NCBI RefSeq assembly: GCF_039545135.1
Contig: NZ_BAABRU010000005.1
Location: forward strand, 62,001 to 126,000
Reading direction: 5' to 3'
Length of the DNA: 64,000 nt
Source of the DNA: Herpetosiphon gulosus
Lineage (GTDB): Bacteria > Chloroflexota > Chloroflexia > Chloroflexales > Herpetosiphonaceae
A program made the position numbers and the translations under genes. The notes beneath the pieces were generated by a model. The model was not told the origin of the DNA, searched no databases, and was given only the letters and a program-made list of their open reading frames with translations. Within the stretch, counting starts at the first letter, position 1; each line of letters begins with the position of its first letter. This document shows positions 17,865-26,070 of the stretch, in pieces.

Positions 17865-17873
17865 ACTATAACA
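17865..17873 (-). promoter_or_regulatory. Extended -10 promoter of P450 gene
   Basis: Minus-strand TGTTATAGT (TG-n-TATAGT) lies 45 bp before the ATG at 17820. Confidence 0.5.
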
Positions 17874-17944
17874 CGAACCAAAGAGCCTTGACTAGGGTAA
17901 ACTGCCCAAACTTAGGTCTAGGTTATTTGCATGAAGATAATATC

Positions 17945-18055
17945 CCCTCACCCCCTAACCCCCTCTCCCGCCCAGCAGGCGAGGGGGAACCACCGTATCA
18001 TGACGATTGGAATGCCCCTCTCCCGCCGCAGTGGGCGAGGGGTCGGGGGTGAGGG
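17945..18055. mobile_element. GC-rich palindromic element, copy 3 (reversed)
   Basis: CCCTCACCCCCTAACCCC at the left and GGGGGTGAGGG at the right, with the two hairpin arms in reversed order compared with copies 1, 2 and 4. It is the only copy in a divergent promoter gap. TAAACCTACCCTTG just to the right (about 18060-18073) matches the terminal repeat of the copy at 49412. Confidence 0.75.
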
Positions 18056-18071
18056 CACGCTAAACCTACCC

Positions 18072-18118
18072 TTGATCCCGCTCCCCTTCGTGCTCTTCGC
18101 GCTCTTCGTGGTTTCAGT
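18072..18118. repeat. Inverted ACGAAG-type 9-mer repeats
   Basis: CCTTCGTGCTCTTCGCGCTCTTCGTGG, the reverse complement of the CCACGAAGRGC repeat module found in other gaps. The remaining bases to 18242 hold the promoter region of the ABC exporter, with no clear boxes. Confidence 0.75.
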
Positions 18119-18242
18119 GATCTACCTTCACAATCCCGCCAAATTGGTGTGGAGATCCGACTTAGGGCGGTAGTGAGTTGGGGTAAAATCAACGATACTA
18201 ACAAGGTCATAAACAGCAAATCTGAGCTACTTGGGGTGAATT

Positions 18243-20057
18243 ATGGGCTTTATTATGGATGGGCTTGATGCCGAGGCCTATGACCGGACGTATACCGATG
18301 GTCAGTTATTGCGCCGCATCATGCACTATTTCTCGCCGCAACGCCGTGCCATGGCGATTGCTGCGGGAGCAATTTTTTTGAATGCAGTGCTGGATACAGC
18401 CTTACCAATTTTTGTTTCAATTAGCATCGATCAGCTACAGATTGATCGGAGCCTAAGTACATTTATCTACTTGGCGGTTGGTTTGAGCTTGATTGCCACG
18501 CTAGCTTGGGTTTTTAATGCAGTTCGCCAGCAGCTCTCTAGCCGCGCCGTGGGCGATGTGGTGCTAGCCTTGCGCGAAGATGCCTGCGATGCAGTGCTTG
18601 AGCGTGATATGTCGTTCTACGATACCTTTCAATCGGGCAAGGTCGTCAGTCGAGTCAACTCCGATACCCAAGCCTTTTCGCAGGTCATGACCCTGACCCT
18701 CGATCTATTGAGCCGCTTGTTGCTGGTCAGTTTGTTGATTGGCTACCTGTTTACGATTGATGTCAAGCTGACCTTTACCTTGCTGGGCTTTGCCCCGATT
18801 ATCTTTTTATTTGCTTTGGCCTTCCGCAAAATCGCCCGCCGCACAATCACCCAATCGCGTCGGATGACTGCGACGGTGAGCAGCCACATTCAAGAAACCG
18901 TCAGCGGAATTGGTGTGGCCAAAACCTTTCGCCAAGAGCCAGTGATTTACAGCGAATTTCATGAAGTTAATGAAAAATCGCGCAGCGTTAATCAAAAAAC
19001 CCGCTTTGTATTTAGCAGCATCTTTCCATTGATGAACGGTTTGGCGGGGATTGGCACGGCTTTGCTGGTGTATTGGGGCGCAGTTTCGGTCAATACTGAA
19101 AGTTTAAGCATTGGCGATTGGTTCTTGTTTGTCCAAGGCTTGACCATGTTTTGGTTCCCATTGACCAGTATTGCCTCATTCTGGAGCCAATTTCAACTGG
19201 GTTTAGCCGCAGGCGAACGGGTTTTTGCCCTAATTGATGCGGAATCGAATGTGGTGCAAAATAATAATCGCAAACTCATGCCTGTGCATGGCCGGATCAA
19301 CTTCAAGCAGGTTAATTTCAGCTATACCCCCGATGAACCAGTGTTAGGCAATTTCTCACTAGAAATTCAGCCAGGCGAAACGATTGCGTTGGTTGGGCAT
19401 ACAGGCTCAGGTAAATCGAGCATTGCCAAACTAATTGCCCGTTTCTACGAGTTTCAACATGGCACGATTGAAATCGATGGTGTGGATATTCGTGAGCTTG
19501 ATCTTGGTGATTATCGTAGCCAACTCGGGATTGTGACCCAAACGCCATTCTTGTTTGATGGCAATGTGCGTGAGAACATTCGCTATGGCAAGCCCGATGC
19601 CTCTGATGAAGAAGTCCAAACCGTAGCACGCTTGGTTGGCGGCGGCGATTGGTTGGGCAGCTTGCCGAATGGCCTTGATACCGATGTTGGTGAGCGTGGC
19701 GGCAATCTCTCGCTTGGCCAACGCCAATTGGTGGCCTTAGCTCGCGTGTTATTGCAAAATCCAGCGATTGTAATTTTGGATGAGGCGACCGCCAGCATCG
19801 ATCCGCTAACCGAAGCCTTGATTCAAGAAGGGCTTGATGTGATTTTGAAAGATCGCACAGCAATTGTGATTGCCCACCGACTCTCGACCGTGCGCCATGC
19901 CGACCGAATTATCGTGCTGCGCAAGGGCGAAATCATCGAAACTGGCAGCCACGAAGGCCTGCTCGATCAAGCTGGCCATTATGCCGAACTATATAACACC
20001 TATTTCCGCCACCAAAGCCTTGAATATATTGAGTCAGGTGCGAAGGATGAATTATGA
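18243..20057 (+). CDS. ABC exporter, fused permease and ATPase
   Basis: A 604-residue half-transporter of the MsbA/multidrug type. The first ~320 residues hold six membrane helices (e.g. AMAIAAGAIFLNAVLDTALPI). The ATPase domain has Walker A GHTGSGKSS, signature LSLGQRQLVALARVLL, Walker B IVILDEAT and the H-loop IVIAHRLSTVRHADRI. It would work as a homodimer or with a partner half that is not in the window, exporting a lipid or drug-like compound. GGGGTGAATT precedes the ATG. The gene is single and followed by repeats. Confidence 0.93.
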   Translation: MGFIMDGLDAEAYDRTYTDGQLLRRIMHYFSPQRRAMAIAAGAIFLNAVLDTALPIFVSISIDQLQIDRSLSTFIYLAVGLSLIATLAWVFNAVRQQLSSRAVGDVVLALREDACDAVLERDMSFYDTFQSGKVVSRVNSDTQAFSQVMTLTLDLLSRLLLVSLLIGYLFTIDVKLTFTLLGFAPIIFLFALAFRKIARRTITQSRRMTATVSSHIQETVSGIGVAKTFRQEPVIYSEFHEVNEKSRSVNQKTRFVFSSIFPLMNGLAGIGTALLVYWGAVSVNTESLSIGDWFLFVQGLTMFWFPLTSIASFWSQFQLGLAAGERVFALIDAESNVVQNNNRKLMPVHGRINFKQVNFSYTPDEPVLGNFSLEIQPGETIALVGHTGSGKSSIAKLIARFYEFQHGTIEIDGVDIRELDLGDYRSQLGIVTQTPFLFDGNVRENIRYGKPDASDEEVQTVARLVGGGDWLGSLPNGLDTDVGERGGNLSLGQRQLVALARVLLQNPAIVILDEATASIDPLTEALIQEGLDVILKDRTAIVIAHRLSTVRHADRIIVLRKGEIIETGSHEGLLDQAGHYAELYNTYFRHQSLEYIESGAKDEL

Positions 20058-20066
20058 AGGTTAGAG

Positions 20067-20247
20067 CATAGATGTAATGGATTATACGGTTAACAACCAG
20101 TTCCACCGTGCCCTCACCCCCAGCCCCTCGCCCACTGCGGCGGGCGAGGGGAGCACTCCCGGTTCCCCCTCGCCTCGCGTGCGGGAGAGGGGGCGAGGGG
20201 GTGAGGGAAAACGATCATTGCTAACCCAATAAACCATTACACATAGA
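20067..20247. mobile_element. GC-rich palindromic element, copy 4, with terminal inverted repeats
   Basis: The core (20111-20207, CCCTCACCCCC...GGGGGTGAGGG) is bracketed by TGTAATGGATTAT at 20073 and its near reverse complement ATAAACCATTACA ending at 20241. The direct repeat CATAGA lies immediately outside on both sides (20067-20072 and 20242-20247), possibly a short target duplication. Lies between convergent genes. Confidence 0.65.
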
Positions 20248-20465
20248 GCAAAGAACATAGAACATAGGGTTAAGTCAGAGGTCAAAAAATCAAAAGGCAA
20301 ATCAGAATTAGAACTTAACGCAGAGGCACAGAGAAGATATGGTTATGAATTGATGGCTTTGGGCTAGCACGATCATAATCCTAAACATCTGTGTCAATCT
20401 GTGGCGAAAAATAATCATTCGTGTAATGCGTGCAATTCGTGGCTAAAAAATCTTCGTAGATCAAA
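20248..20465. repeat. Mosaic of short intergenic repeat modules
   Basis: AAGAACATAGAACATAGG, AACTTAACGCAGAGGCACAGAG, TCTGTGTCAATCTGTGG and TCGTGTAATGCGTGCAATTC strings in succession. Related strings are found in the gaps at 12436, 33165, 44455 and 54907. Non-coding. Confidence 0.75.
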
Positions 20466-20467
20466 GG

Positions 20468-20501
20468 AACGCCGATCGCTGAGTTTCTAGCGATCGGCGT
20501 T
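20468..20501 (-). terminator. Terminator of the hydrolase gene
   Basis: A perfect 13-bp stem (AACGCCGATCGCT / AGCGATCGGCGTT) with an eight-base loop starts five bases after the stop at 20507; CCTTTGAT follows on the minus strand. Confidence 0.7.
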
Positions 20502-20506
20502 GCTGA

Positions 20507-21028
20507 TTAAAATGTAATGTTGGTGGTTGAATAGACTTTGGCAAAATTGCGCAGCACGCTATTATGGTGGGCAATAATTTGGGCTGCTTTGAGCGTTTCG
20601 CCATCGAAGGTGCTATGGGCATCGGCGGCGAGGCTCACGCGAAACCCGCGCGACCAGGCTGCCCGACAGGTGGTATCAATGCACAATTCAGTTTGAAAGC
20701 CCGCTAAAACTAGCTGTTTGATCTCGCGCTGGCGTAGCATTTCGGCCAAATCGGTGTGTAAAAAGGCGTTGGGCGTTTCTTTTTGCACAACCAAATCGCC
20801 TGCTTGGAGCTTGCAAACCTCGTGCAGTTGCCAACCAGCGCTGCCTGGGGCATCAGGATCATCGGGGCCGCCATTATGTTGCACATACACCACTGCTGCA
20901 TTGTTGGCTCGTGCAGCACTAATTAATCTAGCAATTGCTTCCAACACACGTTCACCAGCATAGACCGTTGCCTCGGGTGCGAACATATTGACTTGAACAT
21001 CCAGCAACACTAAGGCAGTTTGTGTCAT
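20507..21028 (-). CDS. Isochorismatase-family cysteine hydrolase
   Basis: A 173-residue protein of the isochorismatase-like fold. The catalytic triad is visible as Asp in LVLLDVQVNMF, Lys in VVQKETPNAF and Cys in TELCIDTTCR; a cis-peptide motif GFQTELCID matches nicotinamidase and N-carbamoylsarcosine amidase relatives. The substrate cannot be told. Its ATG overlaps the stop of the kinase-FGE gene (TAATG at 21030-21026), so the two are translated together. GAGG lies seven bases upstream, inside the kinase gene; an upstream TTG at 21034 is less likely. Confidence 0.85.
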   Translation of the reverse strand: MTQTALVLLDVQVNMFAPEATVYAGERVLEAIARLISAARANNAAVVYVQHNGGPDDPDAPGSAGWQLHEVCKLQAGDLVVQKETPNAFLHTDLAEMLRQREIKQLVLAGFQTELCIDTTCRAAWSRGFRVSLAADAHSTFDGETLKAAQIIAHHNSVLRNFAKVYSTTNITF

Positions 21029-22893
21029 TACCAATCCTCGCGTACATCAGCGGCACAACGGAAGCCTACCTCAAAATCAGCATCGTTGGCAGCAGCTATG
21101 TTGCGATTCGCTCCGCGTAATGCATCCGGCGAACACGACCACGACCCACCACGGGTGACGCGCAAGCCAGCATTCTTAGGGAAATCGCGGCCATCACTTG
21201 GGTCATAAGGATAGCGCTTATAGGCCGTATCTGTCCACTCCCAAATATTGCCAGCCATTTCTGCTGCGCCACACGGACTATCGCCTTGTGGTGAATAAGC
21301 GCCAATTGGCACGGTTCCGCCTGCCCCGCCTTCACGCGCATTGGCGCGATGCTCATCCCATTGATCGCCCCAAGGATAAACCCGCTTATGCCCAGTTGTG
21401 GCATCCCAAGTTGCCGCTTTTTCCCATTCAGCTTCGGTTGGCAGCCGCTTGCCCGCCCAACGTGCATAAGCTCGCGCTTCGTCGTGAGTTATTTCGACGA
21501 CTGGATGATCTTCGATGATATGTGGCGGCAATGGGCCACCCCAATAACGTGGCGCAGTTGTGCCAGTTTCCTGCACAAAACGGGCATAATCGGCGCATGT
21601 CACCGGAAAACGGTCGATCAAAAAGGTTTTGAGGTCAAGCCGATGCACCGGAACTTCATCGGGATCATTGCCTTCGCTGCCCATGGGCATTGGTCCAGCC
21701 ATAACCCGTACCATTTCACGTCGATCGCCTTCCCAGATAATGCCATGCGGCAAGCGTTCAGCACGGAGTTCGCTTGGTACATGCAATGGGCGGCTGGGCT
21801 GCCCCGCATTGATGGTCGAGCGCGGTTGAGTGCCGATGCGTGGTTGACTAATTGCCACAGGCGTAGCCACCGCTTGAGCCGCAGCTTGCAGGGTTCGGGC
21901 GGTTGCCGCTTGAGCAATCACGGCAGGTTGGCTGATGCTGACCGCTTGATCTTGCTCAAGCACCCGTTCGAAGACCATATGCAAGGCCGCAGCGCTCGGC
22001 GGGCGATGCTCAGGCTCAATCGCCATGGCTCGATCGATTGCCCGCGCCAACAAGACTGGAATATCGGGGCGAGCTTGTTCGACAGTTTGCATCGAAATGC
22101 CCCGCAAGCGGTTGGGTGCTTCGGGCGGCATCTTACCAACTAATAAATGATAGAGCGTTGCACCCAAGGCATACAAATCTGAACGTGGGTCAGTACCTTG
22201 ACCCAGATATTGCTCAATTGGCGAGTAGCCACCTGAATAGGCTTGGGCAGCGCGAGTTGTGGCCGAGCCATCGCGATATTCTTTGGCAATCCCCAAGTCA
22301 ATTACCATCAAGTCGCCGTGTGGAGTCAAACGTAAATTTGCAGGTTTAATGTCGCGGTGAATAATTGGTGGCTCTTGGGTGTGCAAATAGGTCAGCACAT
22401 CACAGACGATTTGACCCCATTCAGCCACCTTGCGCCACGAAACCATCTCTTTGGCTTCATCCATCATCTTTTCTAAATCTTTGCCAGGTGCATATTCCAT
22501 CACCAAAAACTGAGCCCCGCTGGGATCAGTAAAATAATCGGTGACTTTGGTCATGCTGGGGTGACGCAAACGCGCCAACAATTGGGCTTCGGCCAAAAAC
22601 TGCGCATGAGCCGATTGATCAAATTCATTATTTTCTTTGATAGCGCAGGGCGTTTTGAGCCGCAAATCGATTGCGCCATAAACCCGACTAAAACCACCAG
22701 CTCCAATAAAGGTCATAATTTTATAACGCTCTTGGAGAATCACCCCACGCCGCAGCGTGCCGCTTGCTTCGCGTGGAAGGTTGATAGCAAGTGGTGTTGG
22801 CGCAACCGTTCCACAATGCGAACAGAATCGTGCACCTGGTGCTAGCGACATTTGACAATTTGTACACGCTAATGCGTTCATAACAGTACTCAT
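21028..22893 (-). CDS. Ser/Thr protein kinase fused to FGE-like domain
   Basis: A 621-residue fusion. Residues 10-27 form a zinc ribbon (C10, C13, C24, C27). The kinase domain has the glycine loop GAGGFSRV (64-71), Lys86, HRDIKPAN (179-186) and DLG at 199-201 in place of DFG. After a linker, residues about 385-621 form an FGE-sulfatase/SUMF1-type domain ending in RVTRGGSWSCSPDALRGANR. The true FGE copper-site Cys pair is not present: only one Cys is seen and the second position is Ala/Leu, so formylglycine formation is unlikely and a binding role is more plausible. No transmembrane segment. Weak ribosome site; ATG at 22881 is an alternative start. Confidence 0.9.
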   Translation of the reverse strand: MSTVMNALACTNCQMSLAPGARFCSHCGTVAPTPLAINLPREASGTLRRGVILQERYKIMTFIGAGGFSRVYGAIDLRLKTPCAIKENNEFDQSAHAQFLAEAQLLARLRHPSMTKVTDYFTDPSGAQFLVMEYAPGKDLEKMMDEAKEMVSWRKVAEWGQIVCDVLTYLHTQEPPIIHRDIKPANLRLTPHGDLMVIDLGIAKEYRDGSATTRAAQAYSGGYSPIEQYLGQGTDPRSDLYALGATLYHLLVGKMPPEAPNRLRGISMQTVEQARPDIPVLLARAIDRAMAIEPEHRPPSAAALHMVFERVLEQDQAVSISQPAVIAQAATARTLQAAAQAVATPVAISQPRIGTQPRSTINAGQPSRPLHVPSELRAERLPHGIIWEGDRREMVRVMAGPMPMGSEGNDPDEVPVHRLDLKTFLIDRFPVTCADYARFVQETGTTAPRYWGGPLPPHIIEDHPVVEITHDEARAYARWAGKRLPTEAEWEKAATWDATTGHKRVYPWGDQWDEHRANAREGGAGGTVPIGAYSPQGDSPCGAAEMAGNIWEWTDTAYKRYPYDPSDGRDFPKNAGLRVTRGGSWSCSPDALRGANRNIAAANDADFEVGFRCAADVREDW

Positions 22894-22920
22894 CTATGGT
22901 TAAAAGCTTGGGTTCGTTCG

Positions 22921-22929
22921 ATTATAGCA
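22921..22929 (-). promoter_or_regulatory. Extended -10 promoter of kinase gene
   Basis: Minus-strand TGCTATAAT, identical to the lon and parB-like boxes, lies 28 bp before the ATG at 22893, which implies a very short leader. Confidence 0.6.
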
Positions 22930-23014
22930 TTATGCTCTCAAGCAAAGAGTGTACCAAGGTCAAGCTTTATTGCCACCTGAATGGGGGATAATGCCTAACC
23001 TGATCAATTGCCGA

Positions 23015-23611
23015 TCAGCCTAGATATTCAGCTATAAGTACTATGCCCAAGCCAATCAATAACAGACTACAGCCGCGCATAACCCAACGATAGGCCGCGC
23101 CTTGCAAAAAGCGCCGCGAACGAGCGACGATCTCGCACAGGAAAATTTTGCTGCCAATCAACAAAAGATAAAAGACCAGCAAAAAACTGACAGTCGCCAA
23201 CCAACTATGCTGACGTTGAATGCTAATTAGCAATGGCCCGCCTACTGGCAGCCAAAATAACCATGGATGCGGATTAAGCCAGTTGGTAATTAAAGCCCGC
23301 CATAAGCTAGCCCATGGTGCGCCACTTGCCTCAGCTGGTGGTTTGGCTCGCCAGGCATCGATCCCCATCCAAATCAGAAATAGCCCACCTGCCAAACCTA
23401 ACCAACGATTGATACTGGCTGGCAAGGCATTGGCCACAAACAGCGCGATCAAGATAATTGGTGCATCGGTCAATAATGGGGCACAGGCCACCAAATAGCC
23501 TGCACGGCGGCCATGCTCCAAGGTTTCGCGAATCACCAAGCCCAACATTGGCCCAGGCAAGAGGCCAGCAGCCAGCCCCAAGCCCAACGCCTGTAGCAGA
23601 TATTCAATCAC
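23015..23611 (-). CDS. LysE-family amino-acid exporter
   Basis: A 198-residue membrane protein with about six helices and the family start LGLAAGLLPGPMLGLVIRETLEHGRRAGYLVA, with the conserved GPM/PGP and G-x-x-G-x-x-x-A pattern. GGLFLIWMGIDAWR is the usual second signature. It would export basic or neutral amino acids or similar metabolites. It starts with GTG, preceded by AAGGA, and follows the HD gene by 15 bp, so it is the last of a three-gene unit with the HD and site-2 protease genes. Confidence 0.87.
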   Translation of the reverse strand: MIEYLLQALGLGLAAGLLPGPMLGLVIRETLEHGRRAGYLVACAPLLTDAPIILIALFVANALPASINRWLGLAGGLFLIWMGIDAWRAKPPAEASGAPWASLWRALITNWLNPHPWLFWLPVGGPLLISIQRQHSWLATVSFLLVFYLLLIGSKIFLCEIVARSRRFLQGAAYRWVMRGCSLLLIGLGIVLIAEYLG

Positions 23612-23626
23612 AGCCGATTCCTTGAA

Positions 23627-24130
23627 TTAATGCTGATCGTCGGCCCAACGCAAACGAGCAGCCAAACCAGTTGGGGCATCATCATGATAATGGCGAATTG
23701 TCGCCACAATTGTGGTCGAACACCCAGCCTCAGCGGCTAAATCAGCACCCAGCGGCCCATGATGGGCATAACGATAGATTGAACGACACCACCAACGTGG
23801 CTGTTGCGCGGCCCAAACATAGAATCGCGGCGCGAGCTGCTTCCATACCACCGCAATCCCATACCAAATCAACGATACGGGCCGACCTTGACGATCAACC
23901 TTACCAGTATCGTGATATAAAGCCAGACGTAGTAACTCACTATCCTGCTCACCAGCAGCGACCAAGGTGGCATACACATCAAGGCAATGGCGTTGATCAT
24001 ACAGCGGCATGCGTTCAAACAGTGGATACTCGTGGCTGGTCAAAAGTTGTTGAACTAAGGCACGCTCGGCAGGAGTTACCGTGGCCCGTAAAGCCGCCCA
24101 GAGTTGGCCTAAGCGCATCAGCGCACTCAT
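23627..24130 (-). CDS. HD-domain phosphohydrolase-like protein
   Basis: A 167-residue protein with an HD metal site: RH in YDQRHCLDVY, HD in LYHDTGKVD, and H in YAHHGPLGA and IRHYHDD. This is the pattern of small HD hydrolases that act on nucleotides or related phosphates. No second domain or membrane segment is certain, although WYGIAVVWKQL is hydrophobic. AGGAG precedes the ATG. It lies 8 bp after the site-2 protease gene and 15 bp before the LysE gene. Substrate unknown. Confidence 0.8.
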   Translation of the reverse strand: MSALMRLGQLWAALRATVTPAERALVQQLLTSHEYPLFERMPLYDQRHCLDVYATLVAAGEQDSELLRLALYHDTGKVDRQGRPVSLIWYGIAVVWKQLAPRFYVWAAQQPRWWCRSIYRYAHHGPLGADLAAEAGCSTTIVATIRHYHDDAPTGLAARLRWADDQH

Positions 24131-24138
24131 GAAAACTC

Positions 24139-24852
24139 CTAGGCCTCAGCATGATCATGGTTATGTCCAACGGCATGGCAACAACCAGCAAATGGCAAAA
24201 CGATCCGTTGAAATAATTGGTAGATCGGAGCAATCATGGCATCTAAAATCCGTGGGTCAAGATCAAGCTGACCAAGATTAAGCCGATTGATCATCCATGG
24301 CAAGAGAATTAAGATCATCAAAATAATATTGGCTGGCCGCCGTAAACGCTCCATCGGTGTAGCCCAACCTTGCGGCAACAAGCCAGCAAAGGTATTAAAG
24401 CCATCAAGTGGTGGCAAGGGCAGCATATTAAAGGCCGCCAAGCCAATATTAGTTATAATCACATAATAGAGAAAGGTATAGAGTTGCTCCGAGAGCCACA
24501 TCCCGCCATTAATATAGAGCGGGATGGCAAAGATTGAGGCTAATAATAAGTTGCTGGTTGGGCCTGCTAACGACGAAAGTGCAAAGCCTCGCCGCCCCCA
24601 GCGAATCCGAAAGACGTTAATTGGCACAGGCCGACCCCAGGCCATTGGAGCATAACCCAGCATTACGAAAAACATCATAAACGCACCCAGTGGATCGAAA
24701 TGCACCACCGGATTGAGCGAAACCCGCCCTTCTTGGGCGGCAGTTGGGTCGCCTAAACGCAAGGCCACAAAGGCATGCGAAAATTCATGGATGGTTACAC
24801 CTAAAACAATCGCCACCAAGCGCATGACAAATGTATTTAAATCAATCTGCAT
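24139..24852 (-). CDS. Site-2-type M50 metalloprotease
   Basis: A 237-residue membrane protease. The zinc site is HEFSH in helix 2 (GVTIHEFSHAFVALRLGD) and the second ligand motif is LPLPPLDGFN. Five to six membrane segments are visible, and there are no PDZ or CBS domains, so it belongs to the short, YwhC/group III type. The C-terminus ends FAGCCHAVGHNHDHAEA, a Cys/His-rich tail that could bind metal. Family members cleave membrane-bound anti-sigma factors or small membrane peptides; the substrate is unknown. First gene of the unit with HD and LysE genes; GGGGAG precedes the ATG. Confidence 0.88.
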   Translation of the reverse strand: MQIDLNTFVMRLVAIVLGVTIHEFSHAFVALRLGDPTAAQEGRVSLNPVVHFDPLGAFMMFFVMLGYAPMAWGRPVPINVFRIRWGRRGFALSSLAGPTSNLLLASIFAIPLYINGGMWLSEQLYTFLYYVIITNIGLAAFNMLPLPPLDGFNTFAGLLPQGWATPMERLRRPANIILMILILLPWMINRLNLGQLDLDPRILDAMIAPIYQLFQRIVLPFAGCCHAVGHNHDHAEA

Positions 24853-24874
24853 ACAAGGCTCTCCCCACGAGCAA

Positions 24875-24922
24875 CAGCATTATCAGGCTGTATCCTACCA
24901 CGAATTAGCCCTGATAATGCTG
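24875..24922. repeat. 13-bp inverted repeat in divergent promoter gap
   Basis: CAGCATTATCAGG (24875-24887) and CCTGATAATGCTG (24910-24922) are perfect reverse complements separated by 22 bases. They lie just upstream of the protease ATG at 24852, on its leader side. It may be an operator or a leader hairpin. Confidence 0.6.
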
Positions 24923-25024
24923 CTGGTCTAAGTTGAAAGATAAGGTTTATCTATATCTTACAAAGCCTATAACTCCAGAGGCTTCTTTGATTGGTTTGTC
25001 ATCCATAGATCGTCCTTTAGGGGT

Positions 25025-25090
25025 GCAGGGGGATGAAAATACCCTGCGTTTCCCTCCGGCGGAGGGACGGAAGGGAGGCAAACTGGGTAT
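25025..25090 (+). other. Possible structured leader of HAD gene
   Basis: Two adjacent hairpins can form: GCAGGG (25025) with CCCTGC (25042), and TCCCTCC (25051) with GGAGGGA (25061). An alternative long fold pairs ATACCC (25039) with GGGTAT (25085), GTTT (25048) with AAAC (25080) and CCTCC with GGAGG. The two states share bases and exclude each other. The element ends about 75 bases before the HAD start. No known riboswitch is recognised. The rest of the 24853-25166 gap shows nothing else beyond the inverted repeat at 24875. Confidence 0.35.
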
Positions 25091-25166
25091 CTGCTGGAAT
25101 CGAGAACGTGCAAACTCTAAACTGATACAATTGGGCTCAGATCTATTTGAAATAAAGGAAATTGCA

Positions 25167-25946
25167 ATGCCAATTCGCGGATGTTTAATTGATCTTGATG
25201 GCACGATTTATAGCGCTGGCACACTTATCGAGGGGGCGGTGGCGGCGATCGAACAATTACGGGCAGCTGGCTATCAATTGTTATTTTTAACCAATACCGA
25301 TTCACAATTGCCCGAAACCTTAGCTGCCAAACTCCAAGCCCGCCAAATCCCGATCCAAGCCCATGAAATTATGAACCCGCTCCAAGCGATTGCCACCTAT
25401 CTGGCCGATACTGACCCCAATTTATATATTCTGGCTCCGCAAATCGTCAAAACATGGCTCGAACAGCAGTATCCGCCTAAGCCTGAAGAGCCAGTGAGCC
25501 ATGTGGTGTTGGGGCATTGTGGCGATGTCGATGGCTATGCAAGCCTTAACCTAGCCTTTCGACATCTTTTGCAGGGAGCTGAATTTCTAGTGAGCCAGCC
25601 TGGCCGCAATTATTTAAGCAACACTGGTTTGAACCTTGATACTGGGGCGTTTGCGGCCTTGCTGGAATATGCCAGCCAAATTCAGCCAACGATTTTGGGC
25701 AAGCCTACCAAAACCTTTTTTGAACAGGCCATGCAAGCTTTGAATCTTTCAGCAGATGAAGTTGTCGTGGTCGGTGATGATTTGACGACCGATATTGTGG
25801 GGGCGGCAAACAGTGGGATGGCGAGTGTCTGGTTGCGCACAGGCAAGGGCCAGGATCAAACATTAACCCCCAGCATGGCGCAACCAACCTGGATTTTAGA
25901 GAGTATTGCCGAGTTACCAGCGCTTTTGGCAGAAGTTAATAATTGA
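25167..25946 (+). CDS. HAD-IIA family phosphatase (NagD-like)
   Basis: A 259-residue HAD hydrolase of subclass IIA. Motif 1 is CLIDLDGTIY (8-17) with the nucleophile and acid Asp, motif 2 is LFLTNTDS, motif 3 Lys is in ILGKPTKTF, and motif 4 is VVVGDDLTTDI. The cap between motifs 2 and 3 is of the NagD/pNPPase type. Members dephosphorylate nucleotides, phosphoglycolate or other small phosphates. AAGGAA lies seven bases before the ATG at 25167. The same frame is open back to 24933, but that stretch runs through the structured element and lacks family similarity. Confidence 0.87.
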   Translation: MPIRGCLIDLDGTIYSAGTLIEGAVAAIEQLRAAGYQLLFLTNTDSQLPETLAAKLQARQIPIQAHEIMNPLQAIATYLADTDPNLYILAPQIVKTWLEQQYPPKPEEPVSHVVLGHCGDVDGYASLNLAFRHLLQGAEFLVSQPGRNYLSNTGLNLDTGAFAALLEYASQIQPTILGKPTKTFFEQAMQALNLSADEVVVVGDDLTTDIVGAANSGMASVWLRTGKGQDQTLTPSMAQPTWILESIAELPALLAEVNN

Positions 25947-25960
25947 ACTACGTGGGCGTT

Positions 25961-26063
25961 CCCTCACCCCCGACCCCTCTCCCACTGCGGCGGGCGAGGG
26001 GCGTTATGATCGGATGGTTCCCCCGCGCCTCGCTGTGCGGAAGAGGGGGTCAGGTGGTGAGGG
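25961..26063. mobile_element. GC-rich palindromic element, copy 5
   Basis: CCCTCACCCCCGACCCC at the left and GGTGGTGAGGG at the right, with both internal arms. It fills the gap between two convergent genes. No target duplication is evident. Confidence 0.7.
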
Positions 26064-26070
26064 CATGGCC

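Noticed and set aside
24933-25166. N-terminal extension of the HAD gene
   Set aside because: The family starts at the DLDGT motif, which lies ten residues after the ATG at 25167; the extension crosses palindromic DNA and is low in family similarity.
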